Source of the DNA: Strigops habroptila
Taxonomy: Eukaryota > Chordata > Aves > Psittaciformes > Psittacidae
Reading direction: 5' to 3'
NCBI RefSeq assembly: GCF_004027225.2
Contig: NC_044277.2
Coordinates: 139,743,057-139,807,056 of the forward strand
Length of the DNA stretch: 64,000 nt
Shown here: positions 1 through 12,793 of the stretch, one piece after another
How the letters are laid out: each line of letters starts with the position of its first letter
How positions within the stretch are numbered: position 1 is the first letter of the stretch
The notes under the pieces: generated by a model
Databases searched by the model: none
The model's input: only the letters and a program-made list of their open reading frames with translations
Told to the model about the DNA's origin: nothing
Made by a program: the position numbers and the translations under genes

Positions 1-3000
1 CTAGCAGTAACAGTTAAGCTACTCTGCTAAGTAACCCTGTGCAAGGATATTTCAAATATGCATGAGTTATAAAATTTTGCATCCAAGGAATTAAAAAAAA
101 GTCTCTAAGCTATTACTGTGTTTAGAAAGCTTGGAATTGTTGTGTTTTGTGAGAACGTTTTTTAAAACATGCTGTGTTCTACGTGAGTGCAGTATTTGTG
201 AAAAATGCCAAAGTGACAGCTTTAGAGAATGAGCTGCCTATGTCACTGTACAGTTACACCAGAAACCATAGCAAAGCATGCGACTGGCTCCTGATGCTTA
301 AAGGGATGCTGAGTGGTTCAGCTACTACAGCCATGTTATGCACCTTCTCCTCAATGGCACTTGTTGAAACAGTATTTTCATTACATTATTATTAATCCAC
401 TTGGCATTTGGTTAAAATGATCAAGGCATTTCATAGAATCCCTTAGACATCCTGCAGACTATTGTGATTTCTGCAGCTGAATAAGTGTCCTCCAGACGAA
501 AGATGATGATGTGCTATGACCAATATCCAGAAACATTCAGTGACTCTAAACTGTTAAACATCAGCTAGTATAATTTGACATAGCAGCACTCAGAAATCAC
601 AGATTAACATCTGCTGAAGATCTTATACTTATTAACTAATACATGTGACAGTAAACATCTTCTGTCCTGTGGTAGCAGGATGAGGAATGTTATGCTGTTG
701 CCAGAAATAAACTGCAACATTTAAAAATTTATGAAGTGTCATCATATCTTGCTTTTCATAATTCTCAGTTGTTAGAAAAAAAAGTTGAAGTAATTGGATG
801 AAATTTGAGATATTCAGACGAAAATTAAAAGGCAATGGAAGGTTTGCTTCTGAGCTGCTGCTTGATGTGCTTGATCTTGTGTTTCTGTCTTATTTCTTCC
901 CAGCTTTCTCCCTGAAACAATCCTTTCAATAGAAGTAACTGTTTCATAGACATTTAGAGTAGTTTTTTCTTTGCAATGTTTCTTCTAAACAAGCTTGGAA
1001 GTATAGATGCTGTCAGAGTGCAGGCGAAATATTATGGTCTTCAGAATGATTTAAGATATAGCTTGAGCACTGAAATAGCGGGTTTTACAGAAACGGCGAC
1101 TATAACTAGAGTAACTGGGAGGGGAAACCCCTAGAAATCCAACTCCATGTGTACATTTCACACTTACAATTTTGTTCTGCCTCATCTTAAAATGTAAGAG
1201 CCTGCTGTATCTCACATCTTCAGGCAGGTAGGCTAAACATTTAGACTGGTGAGTTCCTCCCCACTAAGCTGCACCTAATGTAGGAATGTCACCTTATGCT
1301 GTAATGGCAACACTGCTAGGGGATGGCTGCTGCAAGCAGTGAGTAGTATATTGTCATATAGAGTGAGAATTGTTGCATTCCTACATGCAGATTTTTTTAG
1401 TGTCTAGGGCCAAATTTTTTTAATGTGGGGGCTTACCTGCATGTACACACAGATGTCCTTAAAATACTCAGTTTCAGAGTATAGTGAATGAATCCTTCAC
1501 TCATGATTTAGAAATACTGGCAAAGATACGGACCTTTCAATGAACGTTCAATGGGTGTGTTTAAGGGTGAAACACCTATTTATTTCAGAATGGACAGGTT
1601 TCACCCATGGCTTTTATTTTCCTTTAAGCCTAGTAAACTTTCAGCCTCAAATAGAAACGAAAGTGCTGATTACTCTTTCCCTTCTTTCAGCTGGATGGTA
1701 TTGCCAGCTAGTGATTCATAAAGAGAACTGGAGGGAGTCATTTGCAAATGCATTAAAAGGAACAGCTAATATTTGGGGGATATGTTAGCAAATTTACCTT
1801 TCACAGATAAAGGAGATGCTTTATTGGTAGAGATACTTCTTAACCAAGAAATCTGGTAACTTTCAAACAGCATGCCACAGCAGTAGGATTTCTGCAAAAG
1901 AAAGTTTTCCTAAGCTTGAATATCATTAGAAATGCGTATTTTTATGCATGTGCCCTTTTCTCAATACTCAGTATATAATTCCCATTAGTGATTGTGGAAG
2001 TTAGATGCATCTATCAAGAGAACATATCCCCAGGGTATTAAATTATGTTATTCTGCTTCTTTGCATGTAACTTGACAGAGACAAATATAACCATCCAAGC
2101 TACAGAATTTGAGAAGGATGTGTATTTTTCCCTAAATCCATTCAAAGTGATTCTACTCCCAAGGGATTACATTTGAATCTAACTTCCCTCTGATTTACTG
2201 TTTTGGCTGAGCTGATGGATTATGAAAGAGAGTAATTTCTTTTTCATACTGTTTTCCCAAATCTGTCATTCAAAACTTGCTGTGTGAGGATAGAATGGTT
2301 CATAAACATTATTTTCCTGAAGGAAAATGGCTTCTCACAGTAAAAAGAAGCTCTGAACAGAGCTTCCGCATAAACATCTTTGCCCATCAGTGACTGACAG
2401 AGAAGCCTCTGTGTGTGTTAAGGATGTGGACTTGTTAAATGAGACTTCTTATTTGGGAACACTTTTTCAAATAGACTAGGAAAGACGGGTTATATTCAGA
2501 TCTAGAGAAAGACATTGCATAGCATTCAGTTTTACCAGAATCTGTAGATTATGTTGTAAGCTAGTACCATAGGAGGAGCATCCTTTGGTTAGAGGACGTA
2601 CCTTAACTGAAATTCCAGATCTCTCGAATATTCCTCAAGTTCAGTGGTCTTCAGAAAGCTAAGAAAAACGAGATGTTTTATGCTCCTTACATTAGTAAGT
2701 TGTCTTTTTATATTAAGCTTAAACCAAAACTGCCAAGTGTTAAATTGTGATGGTGAATTTTTCACCCGAAACACATCCTTGTTTTTATTTTGTTTCCTTG
2801 ATTGTTTGTTTATGATAGAGAGGGACGGATAGTGGCAGTGAGCGCACTTTTAAAAATCCAGCTAATACTCTCCATTTATCTGGAAAAACAAATATTTATA
2901 AATCCCTCTGAATCATGTAACTGTGTAACGATTGCAAGTTTGAAAGCACAGTTGTCTGGTTAATACATTTAAATGCTTATTTTGATTGGGCAGCTGTGAG

Positions 3001-6000
3001 TCTTTGTGTGCACACAGCTTCTCCCCATACTTACTAGTGTGTTATAAAATACCATGGAAATTCTGGTTTGGTTCTGTAGCAGCCAGCCTACACACATACA
3101 GTTGTCTATCGTATAAGACACTCTCCCCACACAGAGCACATCCTTGCTTAAGGTGGGCTGAAGAACTGTGGTTGAAGCTATTTTGCTCGGTCACTTCCAA
3201 TCCTGGCTGTATAGGTTGCTGAGAAGAATATAGGTTGCTTAAAGAATGTGCGGGTCCAGGTCAGAGGCACAAAGCACCCCCTAACTCATGACTTGAACAT
3301 GCTCCAGCAGTTGATACAAAAGGTGCACTTGTGAAGGGGCCAGGAAAGAGGCGCAATATGGAGTTGTGCATGGAAAAAGGTGAGGAACTTTTGTTTGGAT
3401 TCCTGTATCTAGGTAAAAATAAAACACTGACCAGCAGGACTACAATTTATGTACTCCAGACCATGTAATTGTACCTATAATCTTTCTCGTCTTTCTTACG
3501 CTATTTGTGCCCCTTGTGCTTCATAATTATGAAGCATATCCTACTTGTGAATGTGACACATAAACCAATACCTGAACAGATGCAACCCATTCCAATTACT
3601 GTGTTATATTTTAAGACTGCTTTTGATTATATGTATTTTTTAAATCCCAACTCCGTTACTTAGGTTTGTCTTTGTTTGACTAAAGTTTTGTTCCTTGGTC
3701 CACAAGGTATTACTTCCAGTTTACAAAAAAGGAAGTGCAGTCAGAATCAGGGCCTTTGAAATCAGAAATGGGAATTACAGTTCAGCAAAAGGTGAAACTC
3801 CGGCAATACTTTTGTCTGGGTTCACGGAGCATTTTCCCAGACTAGTGGTAGTTTCAGGTAAATATTCGTCAGATTTTTCCCCTGAAACAAAGCAGAATTG
3901 GGGTGACTGGCAGAATCTCATTTTTGTGATCATATTACAGATCTGTGGCAAAATCAGATGTTTCACTTCAGACGGAGGATATCTGTGCTTCACAGGTGTC
4001 TTCATCTGTTCCTTTTATGTAGTCCTTTCTCTTGAAAAAAGTGTATTCTAAGCATTACTCTGACTCTTTCAGCATCCTGTGAAGCAGAGACATCTGCTAA
4101 GTCTGTATACTGCTGAGGGAAACAGTCACAGAGAGTAACACCTGTCATCTCGAATGTCTCCCATAAATGTTGTTACTGACTTGAGCCTCCAAAAGTACTT
4201 TTTTACACTTCAAAGTCAAAATAACTCGCTATCTACTTTCATAGTGGATTTAAACTGATATAGGGCCCATCCTGAGGTGCCTCTGCAAATATTTCTGGGG
4301 AGAAACATCAGTCCTTGGAGTACTCTTTGAAGTGTTGTAACTGTGTGGATGGATGAGCCCTAGGCAAGTCACATCTGCCCTTGCAGTGATGATGCCTGGC
4401 AGAGAAGACTAACTGCAGAGCCCTTGTTTCCTCTCCTAGAAGGGCTGTGACATCTGTCTCGGAGAAAGTGGCGTTTGCAAGCAGACTGTGCCCAAGTTGG
4501 AGACAACAGCAGACAGCAGGTCCCACATGTCCCTGGTGCCGTGGGCAGCCTGACCTTGCCCCAGAAGTCACTGCAGCCACAGACCCACAGAGACTTTTCT
4601 CTGCCCTCAGCAATGCTGCTGCTGTTGAAGTATGCAGTTTTGCATTACCCTAGCCATGGGTTCCCACTCCTCATACCAGATTCTGTGTTATGTTAGTGTA
4701 GTCAGATAGTTGTTTAGACTGGAGAACTGTTCTGGGTCAAACTGGCCTTTTTGAGGGGGAGGGAAGAGTGGTAAGGTGTGGTCTGGCTCCACTGTGAGGG
4801 AGGAGAAAGTGCAATGAGGGATGTGAACAAATAATCAGAGCATGGGAGCCAGACTGCTGAGATTTTTTGCAAGCTGAAACTGTTTGTGTAGGTATTTTCT
4901 GTATGGTCTCACTAGAGAGGAAAGGAGAAGGGAAGATCTTCTGCATTCACAATGCTTAAGAAACAAATTAGTCATTTTTCTTAAAATATATCTTCATGGG
5001 GCAGACAATTATTGTTCTCAAAATATGTGTTTCCTTGCATCAGAAAGGAAAAATGTTGAAACTAAGATGTCAGAAAAGGTGTGTGAGTGTGAAGTAGGCT
5101 GTGTAGTGCCACCCCCAAAGGAGAGATTGAGGGCTCTGGAAAGGTTCATGTGGCAGGAGCCTTTCAAAAGGGCAGCTAGGTATGGTCAGTAATTTTAAAG
5201 GGATACTACTAAAGCAAATAAAATGAAAAATAAAGGTATGAAATGGCAAATACAAGAGTGATGCTTTTTCTGATTCACCCAGCAACCTAGCTGAATCAAA
5301 GTGAACCTTTGAATTTCTGATTTTGTGATTTGTCAGAGTCTCAATGTTTATGCTTCACTTTCAGTACTTTAAAAAGCAAGCAAAAATCTTTCTCCAAACC
5401 AAATATTTCATAACCTTTCCTGGAGGTGGTTCTCTAAGACCAGAAAGGGTTTGCAAGTGCCTGCCAGTCTCCTGAGTGAATGAACAGTATTAATAAACTG
5501 TATTAACTCTCCATAAGGCACAGCAGCTGCTTTTAGGTATTATTTACAGTGTTTCCTCTACATTTTAGTTATCTATCTTAGTCTGCTCTTTTGAATACAC
5601 TAGGGTCCAGTGGATATACATTAGCAAGAGTTTAACTCTAGTAAGAGTTAACTGTAGTTTCAGGAGACGGATTTGGCTATTTGCCACCAGAGTTGCTTCA
5701 TGCTGCCAGCGTAGAGATCGGTCTTTAAATCATTACCATTTTGCACTTGGAAGAGACGTTTTTCTGCCATCTCTCTAGCCTTCCTTGCTCCTACTGAAAA
5801 TGTTGCAGGTATATAGTCAAGTAACATGAAAGCTTTTTCCACATACAGAATTCACACATTTTGAGCTTATAGCTGATTAAGAAGTACTTGAGTAAATCGC
5901 AACAACTTTGTGTGGGGTAATCCTCAATTCGAACACTGGCTACACTTGTTCCTAATGTAACTTATACTGAGGCAAACCAGCTTTAAAAGGATTTGAAGAT

Positions 6001-9000
6001 CCACATGCAAAACTGTAAAACCCTCCACCCCTTTAATTTAATCAGTTAAACTCACGTGGTGGTGTGTGTATGCCAAGCCAGCATGTAGTTACTTGAAGCC
6101 ATTCGGAAAGTTAAACATGACAAGGCCATATACTAAATACAAGTAAAGCACTGTAGGAGTGTCATTTGTCTGGCCAAGCAAGTATGTTTCTATTTTTGGT
6201 TTGTGCGGCTTTGGTTGTGCGGTGGTCTGTGCAGAAGTTGTGCACAGTGGTTGTGCAGAGGGCTGGGCTCCCTCTGCACAGTGTGCCATGTGGCTGCCCG
6301 CTCTGGTGTCACAGTGGTAAGCCAGCACGACAGTTGCCTTGGTAAGGGAGAAGGAAGAACTGTAAACCATGTGCCATCTATTCTGTCCATCCCAGGTATC
6401 AGGACTGCAATTTCCAATCAGAAGGATGGCAGGGTTTGGGAATACAGTTTAGCAGGAAGCTTGTAACACTTTCGAAGTTAGCCTCCTAATGTGTTCTGCT
6501 GCCCAGAAGTTTAGCAGGAGATGCAGGCACTTCCTCTGTCACATAGCCTTCAAAACTTCTCGACCTTCTTCCTATCTGTAGTCTGTCCAGTGAGGATGCT
6601 CCTAAAAAAGAGACAAGATTTGTCTTTGTGTTAAGTAGCTTTCACAAGACAGACACTTAGGACTGCTAGTAAGTAATAAAGGGATGCCTTTAGGTAAGCA
6701 GCACTGATAACTGAAGAATACAATTCATTTTTGGATGAGCTCTTGGATTTTTCAGTTTCTATATGGCAGCGAGCACATTCAGTAGCCTTGCAGCTAAACC
6801 GAAGAGCCAGGATGTGTCTCTAAGGGGTACTTCACGGCTAATAGTGATAGCTTGGCCATAGTATTAGAAAATGTCCTAAAGTACTGTTCCACCTGTATTG
6901 GGTAGACTCCTGAATTTCCCTGTTGGAAACTGGGAGTTTAATAAATCGGCCCTTGAAAATAGAGTTGAACAACTCTTGAAGGTGGACATTCCTCATTTCC
7001 CTTGTAGTAAGTGAGATAAAGGGGAGAAATATAAACTAAGCTTTTGGAGGGAATACGTCCCTCTTTCAGGACAAATGATTCACCTTCCCTAATGCTATCA
7101 TGAAGAATGAAGAGCCTTATCATATTTTGAAGTAGGTTGGTGGTGGTGAAGTGACTGTTGAGGGGGCAGGAGTGGAGAGAAGCATGTTTCTATAAACAGG
7201 CTTTTTTAACTAGCTGAAGGGAGAAGTATGATGGGTTCAGAAACTCCATTCAACCTACTTAGAAGATTCAGTTGCATGAGTTTGTTCTGGTGAAGCTCTG
7301 TAGCTGAGAGTGGAGGCAGATTTGTGTTTTTCTGAGTCAGAATTGTTCCTAATTGTGTATGTTTTAAATGTTGGGGAAGTTGCCACAGAGACTCTTCTGT
7401 CATGATAAAACTTTGCTTCCTTCTATATCACACAAATAACTGTATAATGTTTGACTGGCTGCTGCCTGTTTTCAGAGTATGTAAGTTGGAAAAATAATAT
7501 TTGTACAAAGCTGAAGTGTTTATACTCTTTCAGCCCAGTTTCAAGTGAAGTAGTGGCAGCTTTCACTGGCTAGGCAAGAATACAAAAGGAGGTTAAGTTG
7601 CAGAACATGGTTTTTAATGGACAGAATTAGCTATGCAAATGTCAGTTCTGGACCATTAATCATGGTTATTCCATCAAAGCAGGAAAGCTGTTTTCCCTAA
7701 TCTTGTGAACCGGATGAGCATTGCTGTACTTGATACTCACTTTGTATCTGAAGTCACAGAAGGCGTTAACCACCAAAGCCAGCTTCTAGTAAATTCCAGT
7801 CTGAAAAAACTAGACCCTGTAGTAATAGTTGCATAAATTGATCATCGTGTTGTATCTCGTACACTTCTCCAGTGCTGTGTGCTGTTTACCAGCTGTGTTA
7901 GGGAGGCTGCGGGTTAAAGTCAGGAAAAGGTGAAACGTCCCTTTGAGTGCTCTATGGGAAGCCATCGTTTAGATTTTTTTTCAAGCTTTTTGCCTGGAGA
8001 CAGTATTCTTTTGTTCCGCCTACCATGGAGCGCTGAACAGTGGCCAGAAAATGTGGAAGAGAGCAGCAAGTTAAAAATCCACAGGTAAAAAATCTGTCTC
8101 ATTATTTGAAGCATCACAATAATGTTTTTATTCCCTGTTTTCAGAATGTATGCACACTTCTATTGTAAGTACTGAGCTGGTACTTACTCCTGCACTAATG
8201 TCAGTCAGGAGTCACAGCATCAAGCTCCTTTCTTAGGCGTGTTTAAGGCAGTTCACTGCCGTGCCCTGTACCAGAGAGAAGAGCCCAGCCCATGATTAAA
8301 ACTGCCAATGCTAGCTCATTTTGGAAGTATGGATAAAAATAGTGTTATTTTAATGCTTTAGATACAAGAATGATTTTTATCTTCAAGATCTCCAGCTTAA
8401 TATGCTGTTCCCTCCCTTATTATCTCTGTTTGTGTCCCTCCCCCCACCTCCTGCCAGATTTGATTCTGTTTCTGTGTCAGTGCCTGCAGCAATCCCTAAA
8501 GCAGTTTTGCCAGTTCCACTTGCTGTTAAAAACCAGGCACTTCCACTGTGAAGACAAGCTAAACGAAGTTTTGTGACTCCTGCTCCTTTTCCTTTTGTCT
8601 TTTCCCTCTGCACATATCTACCCTGCTCCTTGCCTGCTGGTAGGTGAGGAATAGTGGTTTCCCACATTTCAGTGCAGCTCATCAGTGGCCTTCCCACTCT
8701 GACCCAGTTCTTCTGCTTTGGCCTCCCTTCAGCTTGGGGTAGCCAAACTACTTCTGGCTAGGTCTAGCTGGCTGGAATGACTTTACCTAGTCTGCCCTCT
8801 TTTTTCCTAGCAGACTTCTCAGTCATGGTTGTAAAGCAACTCATAGCCCACACAAACCATTCAAAGGCTGTAGGATTGTTCTTTCCCCCATCTCCTAGTG
8901 GCTGCTTCGTGATAGAGTGAGTTACAGGGCTGTCTGTGTGTCTCACTGCATTCACAGTTGTATTGTTGCCATCTGATAGGTGTGACTCACATTTTTTTCC

Positions 9001-9641
9001 TATGATTGGCAAAAGCCATTACATGATAGGGTGAAGCCATGACATGCATCTCTTCCAAGTACTTCAGAAAGAATGTGTTCGTAAAAAGGAAGTTATTTTG
9101 GTCTTTATCCTTTGCAGAGCCCCAGTGAGGTTTGATCAAGCATCAAAGCAATACAAAGGTCTCAACCACTTTGCAAACAAAAGTGCAATTGGTACACTTA
9201 AACCTGTGTCTGTAAGTATTGACTGAGGCAGCTGTTGTGCTAGGCCACAAGACTGAAGATGAAAAGGAAATCTAAGAGGTAAAACACCTTATGAGGGACA
9301 AAAAAGGGATTAAGCTGCTAGGGGCAAACATCAGTGGTCTGTGATTATATATGATACAGATTGAGTCAGAGAAATTCTGCAAAAGAATCTGTAGGAATGT
9401 GGTGTTCTGGAGTCCTGCCAGGGATAGTTAAATATCTGGTGAGCTAAACATATATGGAACCTGTTCTCCTCTGATATATTTTAGTTGTATTTACAGAGGC
9501 TGTCTCAGCATTCTTGAAAATCATTGTTGCTAATCTTAATAGAAATAGTCACGAAAGTTCTGTGCCCATGGTAATGCTACTGAGCTAAATCATAGTTGAG
9601 ATAAAGGACTGCAGCCCAAAGCAGCGTCCAAGACAGTATGA

Positions 9642-9667
9642 ACTATGTGAGTTTATACTCACATAGT
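9642..9667. repeat. perfect inverted repeat, 11-bp arms
   Basis: The arms ACTATGTGAGT (9642-9652) and ACTCACATAGT (9657-9667) are exact reverse complements around a 4-base centre. No function is known; it lies inside intron 1 of TGFBR2. Confidence 0.85.
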
Positions 9668-10018
9668 AAGCATGGAGTATGTATCACAGCAACTCATGAT
9701 AGCATTAAGCTCTGAGTGAACAATTGAAAACACACATTTCATAGGGTTAACCCTGAAGGCATTGTCATGGGAGATGCTAGGTGATCAGCAGTGCTGCTAA
9801 CTCCTGTGATTTTGTAAAGAGTCGTATGATAACTGACTTTTTTTGTTTTTAAAGATCAAGCTCCTGGATTTCAGGGATTTATTTTCTTTTTGTCTTTTCC
9901 ATTTTGCAAGTCAGACAGTAATTCCAACTCTCCTGCTCATAGCTAAAGTTTCAAAACATGACTCCAATGCACTCTAAGAGTCCAGGTGGCAATAGCAAAT
10001 AAAGGAGAACGCAGCAGT

Positions 10019-10060
10019 TGGTTTTGGTTGGGGTTTTTGTTTAGTTGGTTGGTTTGGTAT
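10019..10060 (+). repeat. G/T-rich low-complexity tract
   Basis: Runs of GG and GGGG are separated by T tracts and followed by GGTTGGTTTGG. Low-complexity sequence in intron 1. Reverse-complement-type tracts (CCAACCAACC within A-rich DNA) occur near 38806-38846 and 62405-62455. Confidence 0.6.
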
Positions 10061-11977
10061 TTTTTCCTTCTTTTGTTTCCATGATCTCTCCAGCTAGTCT
10101 TTTGATTTTTTTTTTTAACTTATGATTTTTGAATCTTTGGGATTGATTATGGTTCTATCTTTTCTTCCTTGTATTACAGCACTGAACATAATCAATATAA
10201 TTAAGAATAACCATTAGGCTATATCCAGTGTTAAAAGTAACCCTTGGATCACAAGTTTTCCTTGACTCCTTCCCTCCTGCAATTAATTCATCAATATTTG
10301 TAAGGCAAAGAATGTGCTTTTGCATCATCACCTCTCCACTTTCATGGTGCTGGCAATGTCCCCATTACTATCAAAGTTCTGCTGGGGGTGGTAGGCAAAA
10401 TAGAAAAACATGCTGTGTTTAGTATTGTTCCTGGCTAAACCTGGTGTCTTTATGTTGGATAAGAAGGTAATACAGAGTGGATGTTCTTCACAGCTACTAC
10501 TGTGCTTTCCAGTCACTGAGACACAATGTTGTCGAGCTGTGCTCTTTGGCAGAACAAGGACAAGGACAATCTTCTTCAAGGCTTTCTGATAAAGGCATCC
10601 TCCTTCTTGCAGATTTCCATGATGCAGTGAAGTCTTAAATTCAAGTCTCTCCCACCAGGTGGAATTATTTCACAGCAGCTGAGTAATTAAGTTCCCATCC
10701 CAACATCTCCCTTAGCAATTTTCTTTTTAAGGGATGAGATCTATCTGCTCAGCAATGCTGTTTTATATGCATACATGTGCCAGAGGCACTGGATGAGAGA
10801 ACAGAAATGCAGTAACAGTTTTTTTTACAGGATAGGAGTAAGAGAAATTTACTGCTGTTCCTGAAATGCACCCTAAGACATGTGTAAAGTTTTCCAGTGT
10901 AGATATTCCCAAAAAGACAGCATATTGGTTTGGGCTCTATTTAAATGTTGTTGGCTTTTGAGAGTTCTGTAATGATACTGAAAAATAAGAGGAATGTAAA
11001 CTGTAGCCTAAGGCCTCAATTAAAATTGCATATCTACAAACAACAGAAACAAAGCAAACAACTTCAAGACTGTCAGTAGACTTTGGGTGAGGCATACTGT
11101 TTATAAGGTCCTGCTAAATCATAAAGAGAACATGAACTGTAGAGTAAAAGTGTTGTCTTGCAAGCCTGGCTTCACCAGAATCCATGGAGTTTGTATGTCT
11201 CATGTGGCTGCTCTGGTGTCTCTTCCATAATACCCAGCCCATGTGTTGGCTTGTATGTTCCATGCATTTTAACCGCGATGGCTGATCTATGCTGAACTGG
11301 TTGGTTGAAAGCTTCATAGCCAAGAAACCACAGTCTTTTATTTGGGGCCTTCTCCATGGACAAGGAAGCAAGGAAAGCTAGAATTAGGCTTCCTGTAGAA
11401 GTCAAAATAAGAAAACTAACATTGGAGAGTAGAAGGCAAAACTCCAATTTTAGGAGACAGGCACACATTTCAGGATGGCTTCCTTTAGATGTGCAAATTT
11501 GTGTGTTCTCCATCGACTTTCCCATTATATCCCCTTTTGGTTTTGTTTTTCATGCAAAATGAAAGGTTGCTTCTGTGCGCAGTGTTCAAGTGACTGGTTG
11601 TCTGAACAGGAGAAAACCTTGAGGAGCTGGCTCATGGGCTATGAAGTGTGCAGCAGGACAGTCAAGCATTTTTAGAGATGGACATTTAAGCGACTACAAA
11701 AAGAGGAGCAATGTTACTGGTAGTGAACCACATGTGGCTTGTGGACCTCTCAAGGAATGAGTGAATACACTTCCCTAGGGAAGAACCCTACCAACTTGTA
11801 TTCTCCAGGCAGGATTTTGTTTCTTAGACATAGGTTCGAGTTCATGTCACTTGGAAGCAGACCAGCCTTTCCTGGATTTTAAATTCCTCAGAGTTTAGTA
11901 GTGGGCTGTGATCAGATGAGTGATGTCAAGGTTTGCATCCAACTCCAGATTTCATCTTGAGTTCTTTGCAGAGGTTG

Positions 11978-12027
11978 ATTTCAGCATCAGACTGATAGCA
12001 GAATTTCAGCATCAGCCTGATAGGGGA
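11978..12027 (+). repeat. two-copy imperfect tandem repeat, 25-bp period
   Basis: ATTTCAGCATCAG is followed by ACTGATAG in the first copy and by CCTGATAG in the second, giving a period of 25 bases. It is a local duplication in intron 1. Confidence 0.75.
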
Positions 12028-12763
12028 AAATCAAATGTGCCTTTAGTTTAGAACTAGATAGTTTATCACAATGGGCAAGGCCGAGCTGTACTAATGAACA
12101 ACACACGAACCCTGCTAGACAAATGTGACAATATTAGGGAAAGCAATCTGCAGTCTCACTTTAAATCAGATGCTGAAATGTGGAAGAAAGTTTGTCCACC
12201 TGGACAGTTTATCCAGTACCTTGAACTACCAGAGGCATGAACAGCAAGGCACTGCACTGTCAACCCCTATTACAAGGATTTTGGGGAGAAAATTCAAAGG
12301 TTGGTTCTGGGAGTCCTAAAACCCCATTAGATTTTTGCCATTAATTTAACCTGTTCAGAAATTAGCTGGCCCTAACTACCCAGCCTTTTGCTAGTAATTG
12401 GATTAAGGCCTACCACTGTAACTTAGAAACATAAGGTTTGTGACCTTGCAGAGGATTACTGCTTCCAAGTTGCTTTGCTTGGAGATCCCTCCTTGGAAGG
12501 GGTCCGAACATATTTTCATCCATTTGTTCCAGTGAGTGAGTCTTGGCAGTACCTGACATTGCCGGGGATGGCACAGGAACGAGCCCTGCCTCTCAACAAA
12601 CATAATGTACTTGAACTAGTTTACCTAAGGACCCACCTTTGGCTTCAGTGCTGTGGGCACTGGAGAGGATTGAGTCATGCCTATGGCAGAGGCATCCATT
12701 GCCACACAACTGCCCGGTGAAACACGGAGCCATATGAGCTCAGAACTGAAAGCAGTGTAGATG

Positions 12764-12793
12764 TAGCTAAAGTCTTTGTAGCTAAAGTCTTTG
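12764..12793 (+). repeat. two-copy tandem repeat, 15-bp unit
   Basis: TAGCTAAAGTCTTTG is present twice, head to tail and without mismatch, in intron 1. Confidence 0.85.

Noticed and set aside
3695..4051. 118-residue ORF in intron 1
   Set aside because: No domain, low-complexity-free but unfamiliar sequence, an overlapping ORF on the other strand, and no sign of splice sites or conservation; consistent with chance in AT-rich DNA.
11172..11525. 117-residue ORF on the - strand of intron 1
   Set aside because: Overlaps other ORFs on both strands and shows no family resemblance; chance open frame.
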